From a virus, in IMG/VR virus record IMGVR_UViG_3300037541_000343, positions 1 to 37,356 of that record: 37,356 nt of DNA. One strand, written 5' to 3'. The first letter of the stretch is position 1. Each line of letters begins with the position of its first letter. The notes below the pieces were generated by a model that ran no database searches, was not told where the DNA came from, and worked only from the letters and a program-made list of their open reading frames with translations. Position numbers and translations under genes: made by a program. This document shows, one piece after another, positions 24,698 to 32,637 of this stretch.

Positions 24698-24760
24698 CGG
24701 CGACCCCTTGAACCAACTCTTCCTGCTGCAACCCAAAGGTTGCGGCAACGAGCATCTGAA

Positions 24761-25066
24761 TCACGCAACCTCCGCCCCCAGGTTGTGTACGTACGCCATT
24801 CTCGCCAACCGAGCGCCCTTCGGGGTTGCGAGCACAAGCTCGTAGACGTGGTCCACCCCGCCGCTTTGCAGGATGATTCTGTCGGGGATGGCGAAGGGGT
24901 TTCCGTAGTCCTTCGGGTCATCAGCGTAAACCCTGAACATGTTCTTCAACCCCTTGACCTTGCTCCCATCGGCCCACGTCAAGTGATAAGGGCCACCAAG
25001 GACCAGCACGGAGAACGAGCCGTCGGGGTGCTCTTCAACGCCAGGGCGATCAGTCTTCTTCGGCAA
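24761..25066 (-). CDS. Hypothetical small early protein
   Basis: 101 residues from a TTG at 25066 with GGGGAG upstream, overlapping the end of the DUF1599-like gene by 17 bases. Beta-rich (FSVLVLGGPYHLTW, VDHVYELVL). No family recognised. The gap to the next gene is 63 bases. Confidence 0.6.
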   Translation of the reverse strand: MPKKTDRPGVEEHPDGSFSVLVLGGPYHLTWADGSKVKGLKNMFRVYADDPKDYGNPFAIPDRIILQSGGVDHVYELVLATPKGARLARMAYVHNLGAEVA

Positions 25067-25559
25067 GTTGCGCTCCCCAGTTCCCGTCGATCATCAACAC
25101 GGCAGCGACGCAGTAGCCAATCGTGTCGTGAAGCGTGTCGAGAAGGGACTCATCACGATAAACGGATTCATCCCATGATGCGCCCGTCAAGTTGTCGTAA
25201 CGAGCAAGCTTGTCGGCCAGCCTCACGCAAATGCCGTTCAACCCGTGGCGCTCCAGGTTCTTGGGTCCGTACGTGCGCCGCTTGTGCTCCAGGAGCCAGG
25301 CAACGTCGGAGACGACCTGAGCGACGTCGCTTGCGCTCGGGTCGCCCGACCATTGACGGCGCCATGGGAAGGGCGGGGTCATCGTCGCCGCCCTTAGGGC
25401 GGCGCCGCCAAGGGCGCAGAACCCCGAACGTGCCATGTTCATCTCTCCAACCGCTTGCTCGAAGTGAGAAAGGTCGGGGCAGTTGCCTGTCGCGTGGGGG
25501 CGAAACGACTCAAGCGCCTCTTGAACGTAGTGCTGAAACGAGCTGGGATACGCGTTCAT
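25050..25559 (-). CDS. DUF1599-like (nucleotide modification-associated) protein
   Basis: 169 residues. The C-terminal half carries the pattern YGPKNLERHGLNG, VRLADKLARYDNL (112-124) and DESLLDTLHDTIGYC (136-150), which matches the all-helical Nmad1/DUF1599 family. Some members lie with DNA-modifying genes; others are common in phages without known modification, so the role here is open. Conserved Asp/Glu residues (D116, E137, D141, D145) could bind metal and a nucleotide. ATGA overlap with the upstream sigma-like gene. Confidence 0.7.
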   Translation of the reverse strand: MNAYPSSFQHYVQEALESFRPHATGNCPDLSHFEQAVGEMNMARSGFCALGGAALRAATMTPPFPWRRQWSGDPSASDVAQVVSDVAWLLEHKRRTYGPKNLERHGLNGICVRLADKLARYDNLTGASWDESVYRDESLLDTLHDTIGYCVAAVLMIDGNWGAQLAEED

Positions 25560-25918
25560 CCATATCCTTTCGGTGAAAGCTCACGTCGGAGTTTCGCCAT
25601 CGCCTTGTCGGCGATGTCGCGAACGGTCCGTCGACTCAGGTTCATGCGCCTTGCCAACGTCTGCTGGCTGATCTTCTCGAACACGAGACTTTCGACCACA
25701 AAGCGTTCGCGTTCGTCGAGAACGTCCAAGGCGTCTAGGACGTCGTCTCTGCGGGCAAGCGACTGGCGCTTGCTGGGTTCAGGCTCGTGGCCAGGAGCGG
25801 CCTCCATGAGTGCCTGCACGTCCGTCTCGGGGCCGTTGCGGTCGCGATCACCCCAACCTTCGTTGCGGGAGCCCCAGGGGTGGATCTCGCCAACGGGGGA
25901 GGGGTTCGGTCTAGCCAT
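25556..25918 (-). CDS. Sigma region 4-like DNA-binding regulator
   Basis: 120 residues. The C-terminal half (about 60-115) is a helix-turn-helix of the sigma-70 region 4 type: LDERERFVVESLVF, ISQQTLARRMNLSRRTVRDIA, AMAKLRREL. No region 2, so it is not a full sigma factor; it may be a transcription activator of late genes. The first 50 residues are disordered. The ATG lies at the centre of a 22-bp palindrome and no clear ribosome binding site is visible, so the gene may control itself through that site. Confidence 0.75.
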   Translation of the reverse strand: MARPNPSPVGEIHPWGSRNEGWGDRDRNGPETDVQALMEAAPGHEPEPSKRQSLARRDDVLDALDVLDERERFVVESLVFEKISQQTLARRMNLSRRTVRDIADKAMAKLRRELSPKGYG

Positions 25919-25923
25919 GGCTA
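25912..25923. promoter_or_regulatory. Palindrome TAGCCATGGCTA, copy 7 (22-bp perfect)
   Basis: Core of a 22-bp perfect palindrome (25907-25928), the longest copy in the window. On the leftward strand it holds the TAG stop of the upstream gene and, two bases on, the ATG start of the sigma-like regulator. Confidence 0.88.
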
Positions 25924-26361
25924 GACCGACGTCCAGTCCACATCAAGTTCCCTGGCGGAGATGGCGTAATAATCACCGCCGTCGTCGAAGGACTGGATTT
26001 CGGATCGCAGGCTCGCCTCCAGGATGACCCCGACAGGGGCGGCCGCCCACCGCTGGGTGTGCGAATCCCAGAGGAAGATCCTCACGGGAAGCAGCGCGTT
26101 CCATGACAGGAGCGCATCCAGCTTTGACAGCTTCATCTTGATGATGCCATCACGCCCGAAACCGCACGTTTCGATTAGCTCGCCGCTCGTTGCGAAGTCG
26201 GGAACATGACGAAGCATCGGCGGCCACGTCGAGATCCTGAGTTTCGGGCGGTTCCACCCGAACCGCTCAAATGAGGATTGCCAGACCTCGCAGAACTTTG
26301 CTTCCGCTTCGTCGCCCATGACGCCCAGTCGCTGAGCAAAGGTTCCCTTGCTGAAGCTCAT
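25921..26361 (-). CDS. Possible PD-(D/E)XK-type nuclease
   Basis: 146 residues. E18 (GDEAEAKF), then VPDF at about 53-56, then ELIETCGFGRDG with a later KMK, is similar to the acidic-PD-ExK layout of restriction-like nucleases but with TC in place of the usual xK, so activity is uncertain. It follows a RusA-like resolvase by ATGA overlap, in a DNA-processing cluster. Its stop is in the palindrome. Confidence 0.5.
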   Translation of the reverse strand: MSFSKGTFAQRLGVMGDEAEAKFCEVWQSSFERFGWNRPKLRISTWPPMLRHVPDFATSGELIETCGFGRDGIIKMKLSKLDALLSWNALLPVRIFLWDSHTQRWAAAPVGVILEASLRSEIQSFDDGGDYYAISARELDVDWTSV

Positions 26362-26702
26362 TTCGTAACCAGAAGCTTTCTGACCAGGCGGTCATCCTCG
26401 AACGCCAATCCATTGAGGCCGTCGAGAATCGCTTTCACGTAGTTGTCGACATCGCCGCGAAGTGCCGACTTGTCGCCCCAGTGCGAGGGGGCGACAATGA
26501 CGTCAAAGCTGTCGTGCCTCAGGTAGATTTCTACCTCCACGGGACCGCTCGTGAAGACGCCACTCCGCAGCGACCATTCCTCCCTCACCATCTTCTCGAA
26601 CCTCTTGGTTCGGGGGGGCGTGTAGGACGCCCCTCCGTACTTCGGCGCCCTCGGCCGTTCTTTCGCTATCGGGCGAAAGGGGAATGTCATCGAGGCTGTC
26701 AT
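26358..26702 (-). CDS. RusA-like Holliday junction resolvase
   Basis: Cuts four-way DNA junctions. 114 residues. The N-terminal RPIAKERPRAPK stretch and the conserved acidic motif GDVDNYVKAILDGLNGLAFEDD (83-104) are characteristic; catalytic Asp residues (D84, D86, D94, D103 region) are present. ATG at 26702 has GGAG at seven bases. It overlaps the upstream membrane protein gene by about 200 bases if that gene reads to its end. Confidence 0.85.
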   Translation of the reverse strand: MTASMTFPFRPIAKERPRAPKYGGASYTPPRTKRFEKMVREEWSLRSGVFTSGPVEVEIYLRHDSFDVIVAPSHWGDKSALRGDVDNYVKAILDGLNGLAFEDDRLVRKLLVTK

Positions 26703-26805
26703 CCAGAAGCTCCATCGTTACTGACGCTGCGGCGAGGAAAGCAATCCCAATGGTGGCGAAAGCGACGGCAACAAGCGTGATCTCGATAAGATTTCGAGTG
26801 GTCAT
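26503..26805 (-). CDS. Small membrane protein overlapping rusA
   Basis: 100 residues with one membrane segment at about 7-30 (EITLVAVAFATIGIAFLAAAS). The tail from about residue 35 overlaps the RusA gene in another frame and has a composition (Arg, Glu, Gly) that looks like a shadow, so only the first part is convincing. GAGG stands about ten bases before the ATG. No family recognised. Confidence 0.4.
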   Translation of the reverse strand: MTTRNLIEITLVAVAFATIGIAFLAAASVTMELLDDSLDDIPLSPDSERTAEGAEVRRGVLHAPPNQEVREDGEGGMVAAEWRLHERSRGGRNLPEARQL

Positions 26806-26836
26806 CGTGCGCGTCCCTCGGTAGTCACTTTACGCA

Positions 26837-27115
26837 TCATGTGGGGTTCGCATCTGGAAACAGTTCGAGCTGCTGAAAGCCTCGCTGGTGGGCACCAAAG
26901 CCGATACCGTAGATCGGCTCGTCTGGGCCATAACGGAGCAGGTCCCGCCCCCCGTCCCAGGTTTCTACGGTTATCAGGCTCGGCGGAGTGGGGGAGTTCA
27001 CAAGCTCATTGAGCATGTGCGACGCTTCAGCGGGCGTCAGCAGTGGCTTGATCGGGCTGGAGATGTACCCACCGCCGTGCCAGGTTGCGGAAACCTGATA
27101 GCGAATCTGCTTCAC
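26837..27115 (-). CDS. Hypothetical small protein after the primase
   Basis: 92 residues from a GTG at 27115, overlapping the primase stop as GTGA. Mixed alpha/beta: YQVSATWHGGGYISSP, then PAEASHMLNELVNS. No family recognised. Position suggests a replication accessory role. Confidence 0.65.
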   Translation of the reverse strand: MKQIRYQVSATWHGGGYISSPIKPLLTPAEASHMLNELVNSPTPPSLITVETWDGGRDLLRYGPDEPIYGIGFGAHQRGFQQLELFPDANPT

Positions 27116-28026
27116 GAGAGTTCTTCTCCGTATGCGAGGCCGAGGATTTCAAGGAGTCGTTGCTCGCCGTCGGCGCGAGTCGAGAACTTCCCCCATCGGG
27201 AGTCGGCAATGGTCAGGGCAAGCGCTGCTGTCGCGACGTCGAGGCCAGATTCGGCCATCCTGTGAGCAAGCCTGACTAGAGAGTTGCTCCTGTCGTGACC
27301 TGGCCTTGGCCCGTCCAGGACGATCATTCGGATCCCCTTGGGGAGTCGATCCACCAGCGCGCGAAGTGTCGCGGGGTCAACAACGGGGATGGAGGCGATG
27401 GTGTCAGACTTGGGCCTCACGCTCGGCACTTCTGCCGCCAGCTCTGCCCAGCGTGAGTTTGGGGCAGCGGCGCAAGCCGTTGCGCCGACGACGAAATCCT
27501 CCAGGGAAAGCTCGCTCCCCCTGGGGGTAATCACCACCTGCCGATCAGGCTTGCGAATGTCTGGGTAAGGAAGGCGGACGAAGTTGCCGTAAGACCCTGG
27601 CGCCAGGGCCACCTGCTTGGGGTTCACCTCTCTGGGCGCGTAGCCAGACGCCTCGCAGGCGTGGAGGAGCCCTGCCCTGACGTGCCCAGCGGGAACAGCG
27701 TGAGAGAAGAACACCCAGACGTGATACCCCTTCGAGCGGGAGCGCTCAACGAAAGCCCACTGGTCTAGTTCTCGCGTGATTGAGTTCCGGACGTCGAAGG
27801 CGAGGTCGGGATCTTCAAAGTCGATGTCGACGCAGCCCCAATAGACGTTGTTGTCGCTGTTGATCGGGTAGATGCCGATTGGGGCCGACCCCCAGAGGTG
27901 GCCATCGAATGTGTGAGCCAAGGGCGTCATGTGGACGCATCGGGGCAAATCCCCGCCCGCCCCGTAGGCATCGGTGTTTCCTCGGAATAGCTGTGCAAAG
28001 GCGTCGCGCAGCTCGGTTCTATCCAT
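27112..28026 (-). CDS. AEP-family primase (primase-polymerase-like)
   Basis: Makes primers, and perhaps DNA, at the fork. 304 residues. Archaeo-eukaryotic primase signatures: D67-I-D69 (WGCVDIDFED) binding metal, S98-K-G-Y-H102 (RSKGYHVWVFF), then NPKQ (135-138) and GNFVRLPY (147-154), the layout of phage and TOTE-type primases. The C-terminal part (200-304) is helical and may contact the helicase. AAGGGG precedes the ATG. The helicase gene is nine bases upstream. A dual primase-polymerase role is inferred because no DNA polymerase is in the window. Confidence 0.85.
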   Translation of the reverse strand: MDRTELRDAFAQLFRGNTDAYGAGGDLPRCVHMTPLAHTFDGHLWGSAPIGIYPINSDNNVYWGCVDIDFEDPDLAFDVRNSITRELDQWAFVERSRSKGYHVWVFFSHAVPAGHVRAGLLHACEASGYAPREVNPKQVALAPGSYGNFVRLPYPDIRKPDRQVVITPRGSELSLEDFVVGATACAAAPNSRWAELAAEVPSVRPKSDTIASIPVVDPATLRALVDRLPKGIRMIVLDGPRPGHDRSNSLVRLAHRMAESGLDVATAALALTIADSRWGKFSTRADGEQRLLEILGLAYGEELS

Positions 28027-28035
28027 TAGTGCCCC

Positions 28036-29100
28036 TTAGGAGCGCAGCGCCCGCATTGCGGGCGACAAGTTCATGTCCTCAACATCTTCACAAGCGGCGG
28101 GCTTGACGGGGGGAAGTGCCTCAATGAGCGGCCCAATGATTCTTCCCGACGCTGGATCAATGGCTAGATCCAGCTCGTCGACAAGATCACAGGGCGGGGT
28201 CTTGTTCTTCAGCAGAGACACTGTGATGGTCGTCTCGTGCTTTGAAAGCTCGTACTCCAAGTCGGGGAGCACGATTTCGACCAGCCGATCCCTGGTTGCC
28301 GACGATGTCGTCGGCTTTGCCATCGTCTCGCGAGCCTCTCGAATGGCCGACAGGAGCGCATTCTTCTTGCGGCGGATGCCGACGAGGTGAGTCGCCTCCT
28401 TCTCGCCGCCGTATTCACCTGAAGTCATCGTCATGACCTGGCCGTCACGTCCCGAGGTTCGCGACGCCTGATGCAACACGAACATCGAGACGCGATTCCT
28501 CTTGCCGAACGCCTTTAGGGCTTGAACCTTCGAGCGGATGTCCTCGCCGTGATCCAGTAGGGCGGCGTAGTCGAACACGACGGCTTCGACTGGATCGCCC
28601 CATTCCTCCGCCATTTCGAGCAAGGCTCGCTCCATGTCGGGAACCGACACGGATGCGTCAACCACGGAGAGGGTGGGGTAGGAATCGCAGGTTTCCTGCA
28701 TGATGTCTCGGGCGTGACGGTTGCCATCCGACATCCAGCCCTCAAGCCGTCGGGCTGATACCCCGTGCTTAGCGCACGTCAGTTTCACCAGGATCAGCTC
28801 GCGCGTCTCGTCGGGCGTGAAGACAGCGATCCGACGTTGGGGATTGTGCAACAGCATCTTCGTGGTGAACAGCGTCTTACCTGAGTGGGCGAACCCAGTG
28901 ATGAGAGTCAATTGCCCAGGTGCCGTTCCACGCATGGCGGCATCGAGGGCGTCGACCCCCGTGTAGACCCTCTCCTGAGGGGTGGATGCCCACCCCTCGT
29001 AGTCGTCGATGGCGCGAGCCAGGGGAACATGCAATCGCCGTTGCTCGGCGAGCGGGGGGAGGCCCGCAAGGGCCTCCCCCAGAAGCTCGGACAGACTCAT
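28036..29100 (-). CDS. DnaB/RecA-like replicative helicase
   Basis: Unwinds the fork with ATP. 354 residues from ATG at 29100, overlapping the upstream stop as ATGA. RecA-type core: Walker A GFAHSGKT (69-76), Walker B VVFDY (D177), and FVLHQAS (H210, Q211) as motif H3. The segment VYTGVDALDAAMRGTAPGQL before Walker A is typical of DnaB C-terminal domains. The large N-terminal DnaB domain is absent, so it is a short phage version. It pairs with the primase directly downstream. Confidence 0.85.
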   Translation of the reverse strand: MSLSELLGEALAGLPPLAEQRRLHVPLARAIDDYEGWASTPQERVYTGVDALDAAMRGTAPGQLTLITGFAHSGKTLFTTKMLLHNPQRRIAVFTPDETRELILVKLTCAKHGVSARRLEGWMSDGNRHARDIMQETCDSYPTLSVVDASVSVPDMERALLEMAEEWGDPVEAVVFDYAALLDHGEDIRSKVQALKAFGKRNRVSMFVLHQASRTSGRDGQVMTMTSGEYGGEKEATHLVGIRRKKNALLSAIREARETMAKPTTSSATRDRLVEIVLPDLEYELSKHETTITVSLLKNKTPPCDLVDELDLAIDPASGRIIGPLIEALPPVKPAACEDVEDMNLSPAMRALRS

Positions 29101-29486
29101 TCGTCCTTGCCCCACCGCGAAAAGAACGCCTCACGCGAGTCGGTCCAGTCGCACGCCCTCGTGCCGCTGCCGAAGAAATCCGCCAGCTCCGTAGCGCGAT
29201 CCCAGACCCACGCACCGAAGCCGAACCTGTCGTCGAAGGGCGTGACCATGGTTTGGTCGAAGTGCGCCCGCACGGCGGCGAAGGCGTGGGTGTGAGGCGA
29301 ATCCGCTGGGGTCGCCACGATGGTGCAACCCTCCAGGCTCTCGCCGTTGGGACCCTCATTGTACATGGGCCAATCCAGCGGGATCACGGTGACGCTGACG
29401 GGAACCTGTAGCTTCTTCATGATGAACCCAGGGGAACGCAGGACGGTAGCCCCGTCCTCGTTTTTGATGAACCACATGTGGTTCAT
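29097..29486 (-). CDS. Hypothetical replication-region protein
   Basis: 129 residues from ATG at 29486, overlapping the upstream stop by ATGA. The N-terminal MNHMWFIKNEDGATVLRSPG and beta-rich middle (QVPVSVTVIPLDW) suggest a small domain; the C-terminal AAVRAHFDQTMVTPFDDRFG is helical. No family recognised. Confidence 0.65.
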   Translation of the reverse strand: MNHMWFIKNEDGATVLRSPGFIMKKLQVPVSVTVIPLDWPMYNEGPNGESLEGCTIVATPADSPHTHAFAAVRAHFDQTMVTPFDDRFGFGAWVWDRATELADFFGSGTRACDWTDSREAFFSRWGKDE

Positions 29487-30070
29487 CGCGGCGGCCAGAA
29501 GCCGATGCCCTGGGCGTCGGTGCTCTTGAAGTGCGGCTTGCGCGTCCCAGCGATCTGGTCTCGGTTGTCCCAGACCTCCCGCACACCCTTTGCGGCGGCC
29601 TGCTCGATGAACCAGTCGGGCAAAGGCCCGTGCTGCTTCCCCTTCACCCGAACGGTGGCGGCGGAGTCGTCGTACGACACCGACGACCCAGGGAACGCCC
29701 GAACGACGGTTGCCGCAGCCTGCTCGATGGACACGGCGGGGGTGTGCGCCTCTCTCACGATGCCGTCGTCGCCGACGACGAACTCGATACCCGCCTCCTG
29801 GAGAACGGCGAGCTTGACCGACTTGAACGCATCCTGGAGCTTGAGGATGTAGTCCGAGGTGTCGGCGCTGGAGGGCACCTCCGCCTCCACCCACGCCCGA
29901 TAGGTGGCCGACCCGTAGTTGGGCAGGCCCACCTTGCGCTCGAAGGTCACCGACACCTTGTAACCGCCTGCCATCTCGGCGGCAGTGATGGTCATGTCTT
30001 CCACTATGAGCCCCTTTGGGGTTGCTCCAACTCGCAAGTTGGAACTCGTTCTTGAGGAAGAGTTAGCCAT
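29483..30070 (-). CDS. Hypothetical replication-region protein, possible DNA-binding
   Basis: 195 residues if begun at ATG 30070, which lies inside a palindrome variant and has no ribosome binding site. An ATG at 29995 (MTITAAEMAGG) has GTGGAAG ahead and would give 170 residues; the stretch between holds two small hairpins (CCAACT/AGTTGG and GCCCC/GGGG), as a leader might. Content: a beta segment VSVTFERKVGLPNYGSATY, a helical middle and a C-terminal GTRKPHF...GFWPP. Some phage proteins of this shape bind single-stranded DNA, but I cannot show that here. Confidence 0.6.
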   Translation of the reverse strand: MANSSSRTSSNLRVGATPKGLIVEDMTITAAEMAGGYKVSVTFERKVGLPNYGSATYRAWVEAEVPSSADTSDYILKLQDAFKSVKLAVLQEAGIEFVVGDDGIVREAHTPAVSIEQAAATVVRAFPGSSVSYDDSAATVRVKGKQHGPLPDWFIEQAAAKGVREVWDNRDQIAGTRKPHFKSTDAQGIGFWPPR

Positions 30071-30079
30071 ATGGCTAAC
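30062..30079. promoter_or_regulatory. Palindrome variant with ATAT centre
   Basis: GTTAGCCATATGGCTAAC, an 18-bp perfect palindrome with the arms of the dispersed repeat but two more central bases. The leftward ATG at 30068-30070 lies in it. Confidence 0.75.
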
Positions 30080-30094
30080 GACTAGTGGAGAAGC

Positions 30095-30913
30095 CTACCA
30101 CGCATCGGGGCCGAGGTATCGGCCCTTGCATTCATCCCAGTTGTGGCACCACTTCGGTGAGCACAGCGCCGAGTCGTCGCGTGTAATCCAGGGCGAGATG
30201 GCGTCATTGGCGAGTACGTACTGCGTGGCGAGTTGCAACTGCACTTCCAGCCACGACCAGTGCTTGCGGTCGCGAGTCACGGGAACGACCTGAACACCAA
30301 CATCCTTCGTCATCCGCTTCATGAAGACAAGGTAATGGAAGGCGTTGATGCCAGTGGCGTAGGTGTAGAAGGTGGGCTGCTTCGCCCACCGCTGGTGCTC
30401 CCACTCTTCGTAGCGACGCGATGAGGTCTTCCAGTCCCAGACGGTCGGGGTGCCGCCGCTCTCCACGGCGTCGATCCGCCCCTCGATGTACACCTCCCAA
30501 TGCTCGCCCTGGTGCCTGACCGATCCTACGGGCCGCTCGAACGAAGACTCAATCGCAAGGCGATTGCTTTCGGCGGAGTGACGGAGCTGAGCCCTGATGG
30601 GGTGGTCGATCCACGCCCTGAGGCAGTTTTGCAGCACGGTGAGGCTTGCGCCGAAGTCGTTCTGGACCATTCGCACGCCTTGCCCCCATTCGCACTCCAG
30701 CGCCTCGTGAGCTTCGCTGAAGACCTGCTCGACGCTGATCGGGGAGGGGGCAAGATCGGCCTCGATCGCTGCGTGCAGGGCGGTCCCGAGGGCCGCAGCG
30801 TCGGTGGGGATCTCGACGTCTGGCTTCGATCTCAACCTTTCGGGGCACTGCGTGAAGGTGTTGAAGGATGACTGCCGCCAGAACACCACGCGGTTATCCC
30901 TGTCGATTCTCAT
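30095..30913 (-). CDS. Cas4/RecB-like Fe-S nuclease
   Basis: PD-(D/E)XK exonuclease or recombination nuclease. 272 residues from ATG at 30913 (ATGA overlap with the upstream stop). Motifs: H47 (GTALHAAIE), D148 (EGRIDAV), D160-W-K162 (VWDWKTS), then QxxxY (Q179-Y183). Four cysteines, C23 (TQCPERL) and C251, C256, C262 (CSPKWC...EC), fit a 4Fe-4S cluster as in Cas4 and AddB. All key residues are present. It is a phage recombination enzyme; no CRISPR array is nearby. Confidence 0.85.
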   Translation of the reverse strand: MRIDRDNRVVFWRQSSFNTFTQCPERLRSKPDVEIPTDAAALGTALHAAIEADLAPSPISVEQVFSEAHEALECEWGQGVRMVQNDFGASLTVLQNCLRAWIDHPIRAQLRHSAESNRLAIESSFERPVGSVRHQGEHWEVYIEGRIDAVESGGTPTVWDWKTSSRRYEEWEHQRWAKQPTFYTYATGINAFHYLVFMKRMTKDVGVQVVPVTRDRKHWSWLEVQLQLATQYVLANDAISPWITRDDSALCSPKWCHNWDECKGRYLGPDAW

Positions 30914-31770
30914 GACGCCTCCGCTTGCGAGTACTTCGCCGACATCTTGATCTGGGCGTCTTCCCACATTTGCGCCACCCAGGTGTAGTGAAGGCCCAGT
31001 TCTTCGCTGACCCTTTGCAAGGTCATGTTTGGTTTCTTCATCAGGCGCCAAATGCGCCTCTGGTTGTGGCTAAGGCCCTTCAGGTCCTCGATAACGGCAT
31101 CCGAGGTCGCGAGCATCGCAGGTATGGCGGCGCGCTTGGCGCCGCACGTCGAAGTCAAGTACGCCAAGAAGCTCCTGCCGATGTCGTGCTTTCGGTAGAT
31201 TTCCGAACGCGGGACGCCGCTGATGTAGTCGTCGACGATGGCTGGGAAGTCGTACAGGCCGCACGGCCCCGTCCACTCTTTCCTGAGGGCGGAGCGGTAC
31301 AGCGACGCCACATAGTCATGGCTAAGGAACGACGCCTCGCAAACCTCGGCGAGTGGCAGCCCCCACGAGGCGAGGGCGCAGGCGGCGACGCGCCTCTCCT
31401 TGTGGGGAACCTTCGGCGTGATGCGGGCACGCACATGTTCGACGTGGCGAGAGCGCGCTTCCTTCAGGGCAGCGACGTTGGAAAGCTCCGTCAGGGGAGT
31501 CGTCGGCCACTGGCTGACGCCGTCGCGCACGGAGCGGGCAAAGTCGTACCAGGACAGCACGCGAGCGGCCCAGGGCGCCACATCTTCTGGAGACTGCGGC
31601 TCGCCCGTCAGGCGAGCGGCAAAGTCGCCGAACAGCACCTGACTCGGGCGGTAGCGCACCGCCACCCTCCTGTCGATGACGACGTCGCAGAGGCAGGTCG
31701 GGTCACTGTGCGCCGCACAGCCAACGCTCGGCTCGGTGAACTCGTACAGGGGAACAGGCGTTACGGTCAC
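30910..31770 (-). CDS. Hypothetical protein with C-terminal helix-turn-helix
   Basis: 286 residues from GTG at 31770 with AAGGAG ahead. Near the N-terminus a CAAHSDPTCLC cluster may bind metal. The rest is helical; the C-terminal 60 residues (LSHNQRRIWRLMKK, TLQRVSEELGLHYTWVAQMWEDAQ) look like a sigma-like helix-turn-helix. An approximate palindrome copy, TAGTCATGGCTA, lies inside the gene near 31314. Function unknown; DNA binding is likely. Confidence 0.65.
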   Translation of the reverse strand: MTVTPVPLYEFTEPSVGCAAHSDPTCLCDVVIDRRVAVRYRPSQVLFGDFAARLTGEPQSPEDVAPWAARVLSWYDFARSVRDGVSQWPTTPLTELSNVAALKEARSRHVEHVRARITPKVPHKERRVAACALASWGLPLAEVCEASFLSHDYVASLYRSALRKEWTGPCGLYDFPAIVDDYISGVPRSEIYRKHDIGRSFLAYLTSTCGAKRAAIPAMLATSDAVIEDLKGLSHNQRRIWRLMKKPNMTLQRVSEELGLHYTWVAQMWEDAQIKMSAKYSQAEAS

Positions 31771-32420
31771 AGGTCGGTCTCCTTCTGCGGAGAGAGCCCG
31801 TTGAGAATGACTGCATCGCCCGCAATCTTCATCATCTCGAAGGTTGCGTTAGCCATGGCTACGCGGAGTCGCTCGTCGATAAGTCGCACGGCTTCGGGGC
31901 TCTGCGTCACCCCGCAGAGCCCAAACGCGCTATCGGCCATCTGGACGTACGGTCCTCTGTTATCCCGCCTGAACATGAAGGGTGCGATCGGGCCGTCGCC
32001 TGTCCGCAGGCAGAGTTCGGCGTTGAAAGCCACCCGACGAGCGGCATGGACGTCGGCGTCGAAGACCTTCACGCCGGTTTCCCCCATGGCGCTGTAGATG
32101 ACCCGGCGGGCCGCCGATCGGTTGTGTTCGTGCGCTATCTCGAAGCGCGCTTCGTGGCCTCCGTCCGAGCCAGTGCCGAGAAGCGCGTACACATGCTCGG
32201 CCGTCATGTATTTCGGGTACAGGAAGCGAATGGCCGACGCGAAGATCGGGTCGAGGAACGGTCGCTGCTCGACTGGAACGGCCTTTTCGAGCATGAACGG
32301 GATGAAGACGGGCTTCAGGTCGTCCCGAAGGGCGTGTCTGACCTGGCCGAAATTGACGTTGTATACGCGCACAGGTTGTTCCGTTCGCGCTGCCCCCAAG
32401 GTTCTGGGGGAATAGTTCAT
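31767..32420 (-). CDS. Hypothetical protein, first gene after stacked hairpins
   Basis: 217 residues from ATG at 32420; an in-frame start at 32471 exists but lies in the hairpin region. Mixed fold, no family recognised (FGQVRHALRDDLKPVFIPFML, MTAEHVYALLGTGSDGGHE). It opens the replication operon: GTGA overlap with the next gene. Upstream, GTCCAAAC occurs twice within 30 bases, perhaps a binding site. An exact palindrome copy lies in the coding region. Confidence 0.65.
   Translation of the reverse strand: MNYSPRTLGAARTEQPVRVYNVNFGQVRHALRDDLKPVFIPFMLEKAVPVEQRPFLDPIFASAIRFLYPKYMTAEHVYALLGTGSDGGHEARFEIAHEHNRSAARRVIYSAMGETGVKVFDADVHAARRVAFNAELCLRTGDGPIAPFMFRRDNRGPYVQMADSAFGLCGVTQSPEAVRLIDERLRVAMANATFEMMKIAGDAVILNGLSPQKETDL
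31850..31861. promoter_or_regulatory. Palindrome TAGCCATGGCTA, copy 8 (inside a gene)
   Basis: The only exact copy wholly within a larger reading frame (31767-32420). Here it codes for residues VAMAN in the leftward gene. Confidence 0.7.
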
Positions 32421-32469
32421 GGTTTGGACCGCTTTGGTCTCACCGTTTGGACAACGGCTCAGTGCTTGC

Positions 32470-32555
32470 ATCGCCCCCGCCTTGAGGCGGGGGCGATCAG
32501 TTCACTCGCGTATTCGCGAGGGCTTTGAGCGGGCGGGGCTTTGCGCCCCGCCCGC
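32470..32555 (-). terminator. Three stacked hairpins after the lysogeny genes
   Basis: Perfect stems: 32470-32497 (12 bp, loop TTGA), 32505-32520 (6 bp) and 32529-32555 (11 bp, five-base loop). They lie between the helix-turn-helix gene next to the integrase and the first replication gene. Without T-tracts they may still stop leftward transcription and so insulate the integration genes from replication genes. Confidence 0.65.
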
Positions 32556-32637
32556 CAGGTGGAGGCCGCGACCAGGAGACTGACCTACTCACCTTAGCAC
32601 AGTGCTTGGGTGCTGGGGTTTCATGCTGTGGCTTGGG

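Noticed and set aside
24591-24755. A 54-residue leftward frame between two early genes
   Set aside because: It overlaps the start of the 176-residue gene in another frame, lacks a good ribosome binding site and has a composition like a shadow frame.
28158-28175. ATGGCTAGATC as a palindrome copy
   Set aside because: Only one arm matches; it is inside the helicase gene.
29500-29894. Longer start for the 129-residue gene at 29097-29486
   Set aside because: The extension lies inside the upstream gene in another frame; the ATGA overlap at 29486 is typical here.
30095-30913. Cas4-like gene as part of a CRISPR-Cas system
   Set aside because: No array or other cas gene is visible; such nucleases are common in phages.
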